64,000 nt of DNA from Sphingomonas sp. DG1-23 (lineage in GTDB: Bacteria; Pseudomonadota; Alphaproteobacteria; Sphingomonadales; Sphingomonadaceae). A model generated the notes under the pieces. It saw only the letters and a list, made by a program, of their open reading frames with translations. It had not been told where the DNA came from and did not search any database. Location of the stretch: contig NZ_JAVAMA010000004.1 of NCBI RefSeq assembly GCF_030730875.1, positions 357,197 to 421,196 of the forward strand. The letters run 5' to 3'. Positions within the stretch are counted from its first letter, which is position 1. Each line of letters starts with the position of its first letter. The position numbers were made by a program, and so were the translations under genes. Below are positions 63,338-64,000 of the stretch, piece after piece.

Positions 63338-63675
63338 TGGGAACCGTCACCCCTTTGCCCCTCGGCCGCCCGTCGCAGGTCGGCTTCGAGCGTCTCGAAC
63401 TGACGCGCATCCTCGATCTCTACGGCCGCATGGTCGCGGCGGGGCATTGGAAGGACTATGCGATCCAGTTCGACGGCGACGCCGCGATGTTCGCCGCCTT
63501 CCGCCGCACCGCCGAGCGCCCCGAATACCGGATCGAGAAGCGTCCGGCGCTGCGCAATCGCCAGGGCATGTGGGCATTGGTCAACGAGGCCGGCATGATC
63601 CTCAAGCGCGGCCATGAGTTGGGCCCGGTGCTCGCCCCGGTCGAACGGCGGCTGATGAAGCTGGTCGGCGAGTAG
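63337..63675 (+). CDS. DUF2794 domain protein
   Basis: A 112-residue protein of DUF2794, an alphaproteobacterial family of unknown function, recognised by FERLELTRILDLYGRMVAAGHWKDYAI (read in parts) and AAFRRTAERPEYRIEKRP. It overlaps cysE by one base. No signal or membrane segment. Confidence 0.85.
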   Translation: MGTVTPLPLGRPSQVGFERLELTRILDLYGRMVAAGHWKDYAIQFDGDAAMFAAFRRTAERPEYRIEKRPALRNRQGMWALVNEAGMILKRGHELGPVLAPVERRLMKLVGE

Positions 63676-63764
63676 GGCGCGCCGAAACGATCCTCCGTGG
63701 TTGGCGATCATTCCGCGATACGCCCGTCGGTCCGCGGCGCTAATTCCGCTGATCCGCTATGCCG

Positions 63765-64000
63765 TCAGACGATGTGCCAGCTCAGCGAGGTCTGCGAATT
63801 GGTGTAGCCGGCACCGATATCGTCGTCGACGCCGTCCATAAACCACATGAAGGTCGCGCCGTTGTCGTGGCGCCAGAGGATGTCGGACTTGCCGTCGCCA
63901 TTATAGTCGCCGACGTCCTCGACGTGCCAGACGTTGGAGGTCTGCGAGACGGTGTTGCCGCCGCCGATGAGGCTCCTGCCGTCCATCAGCGAGATCCGCG
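63765..64000 (-). CDS. VCBS/FG-GAP repeat protein, C-terminal part (runs off the window)
   Basis: The C-terminal 78 residues of a larger protein; the start lies beyond 64000. It contains VCBS/FG-GAP-like repeats with calcium-binding loops (VGDYNGDGKSDILWRHDNG) and repeated SQTS-x-SWH/VWH ends. Such repeats form beta-propellers in secreted, calcium-dependent proteins. In this direction the codons upstream of 63986 continue ISLMDG, so the frame is open. Confidence 0.85.
   Translation of the reverse strand, partial: RISLMDGRSLIGGGNTVSQTSNVWHVEDVGDYNGDGKSDILWRHDNGATFMWFMDGVDDDIGAGYTNSQTSLSWHIV

Noticed and set aside
1..64000. CRISPR array, prophage or insertion sequence
   Set aside because: No regularly spaced repeats, cas genes, phage structural genes or transposases could be recognised anywhere in the window.

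Overview
The window is GC-rich, gene-dense chromosomal DNA that looks like an alphaproteobacterium of the Sphingomonas group. Pointers are the aroA-cmk-rpsA-ihfB neighbourhood, alphaproteobacterial marker families (DUF1476, DUF2794, DUF5076, TIGR02300/FYDLN, MucR-type regulator), a GTTC-N7-GTTC type LexA box at dinB, a TonB-receptor/DUF3649/PepSY/DUF3325 iron cassette and many intergenic inverted repeats. This assignment rests on recognised families and style, not on a database search. No prophage, transposase, integrase, plasmid gene, rRNA or CRISPR array is visible; two tRNA genes are present.

Layout. 1-6.2 kb: Hpt phosphotransfer protein, the iron-storage pair bfd/bfr with a Fur-like box, DUF418 membrane protein, nitroreductase, DUF3052 protein, purL. 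6.3-15.6 kb: small secreted protein, phospholipase D-type protein with an ArsC-like reductase, aroQ-accB-accC, a ThiS-ThiG fusion, methyltransferase, CsbD, an orphan thiamine-diphosphate enzyme, a small outer-membrane barrel. 15.8-20.8 kb: a CoA-transferase operon in which scoA and scoB are separated by two translationally linked genes, then a four-helix membrane protein and a ferritin-like protein. 20.8-28 kb: a 49-residue secreted peptide, an epimerase, a diheme cytochrome c, leuC-(37-residue peptide)-leuD-quinone reductase, then DUF1476-bolA-grxD. 28-37.2 kb: BlaI/M56-peptidase pair with a clear double operator, MBL hydrolase, DUF4230, nadA, Dabb protein, SOS-type dinB, a VapBC-like toxin-antitoxin pair, a second small secreted protein, nadC. 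37.3-48.2 kb: DUF4112, an oligopeptide-type binding protein, tRNA-Leu, ihfB-rpsA-cmk, then two paralogous genes of no family I recognise, aroA, a FYDLN protein, tRNA-Ala, a MucR-like regulator. 48.5-54 kb: siderophore receptor cassette and a LacI regulator. 54-64 kb: LplT-like transporter, pgsA-moaD-moaE, a cupin/JmjC protein, oxyR-ahpF-ahpC, TauE-type exporter, cysE-DUF2794 and the end of a VCBS/FG-GAP protein cut by the window edge.

How the parts connect. Iron: the bfd and siderophore-receptor promoters carry the same 15-bp TGCGA-N5-T(C/A)GCA element, implying shared iron control. Oxidative stress: oxyR, ahpF and ahpC are neighbours. Iron-sulfur/redox: bolA and the CGFS glutaredoxin are in one operon. 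Biosynthesis: nadA and nadC (no nadB here), leuCD, aroQ and aroA, thiSG, purL, cysE and the accBC half of acetyl-CoA carboxylase.

The most unusual item is the pair of paralogues at 42978-44784. They sit between aroA and cmk, interrupting a normally compact housekeeping cluster, and lie beside an AT-rich patch, but carry no mobility gene. Other items worth a look are the ThiS-ThiG fusion with its buried diglycine, the split CoA transferase, the BlaI/M56 pair without a beta-lactamase, several very small secreted proteins, and a perfect 18-bp AT-rich palindrome upstream of ahpC.
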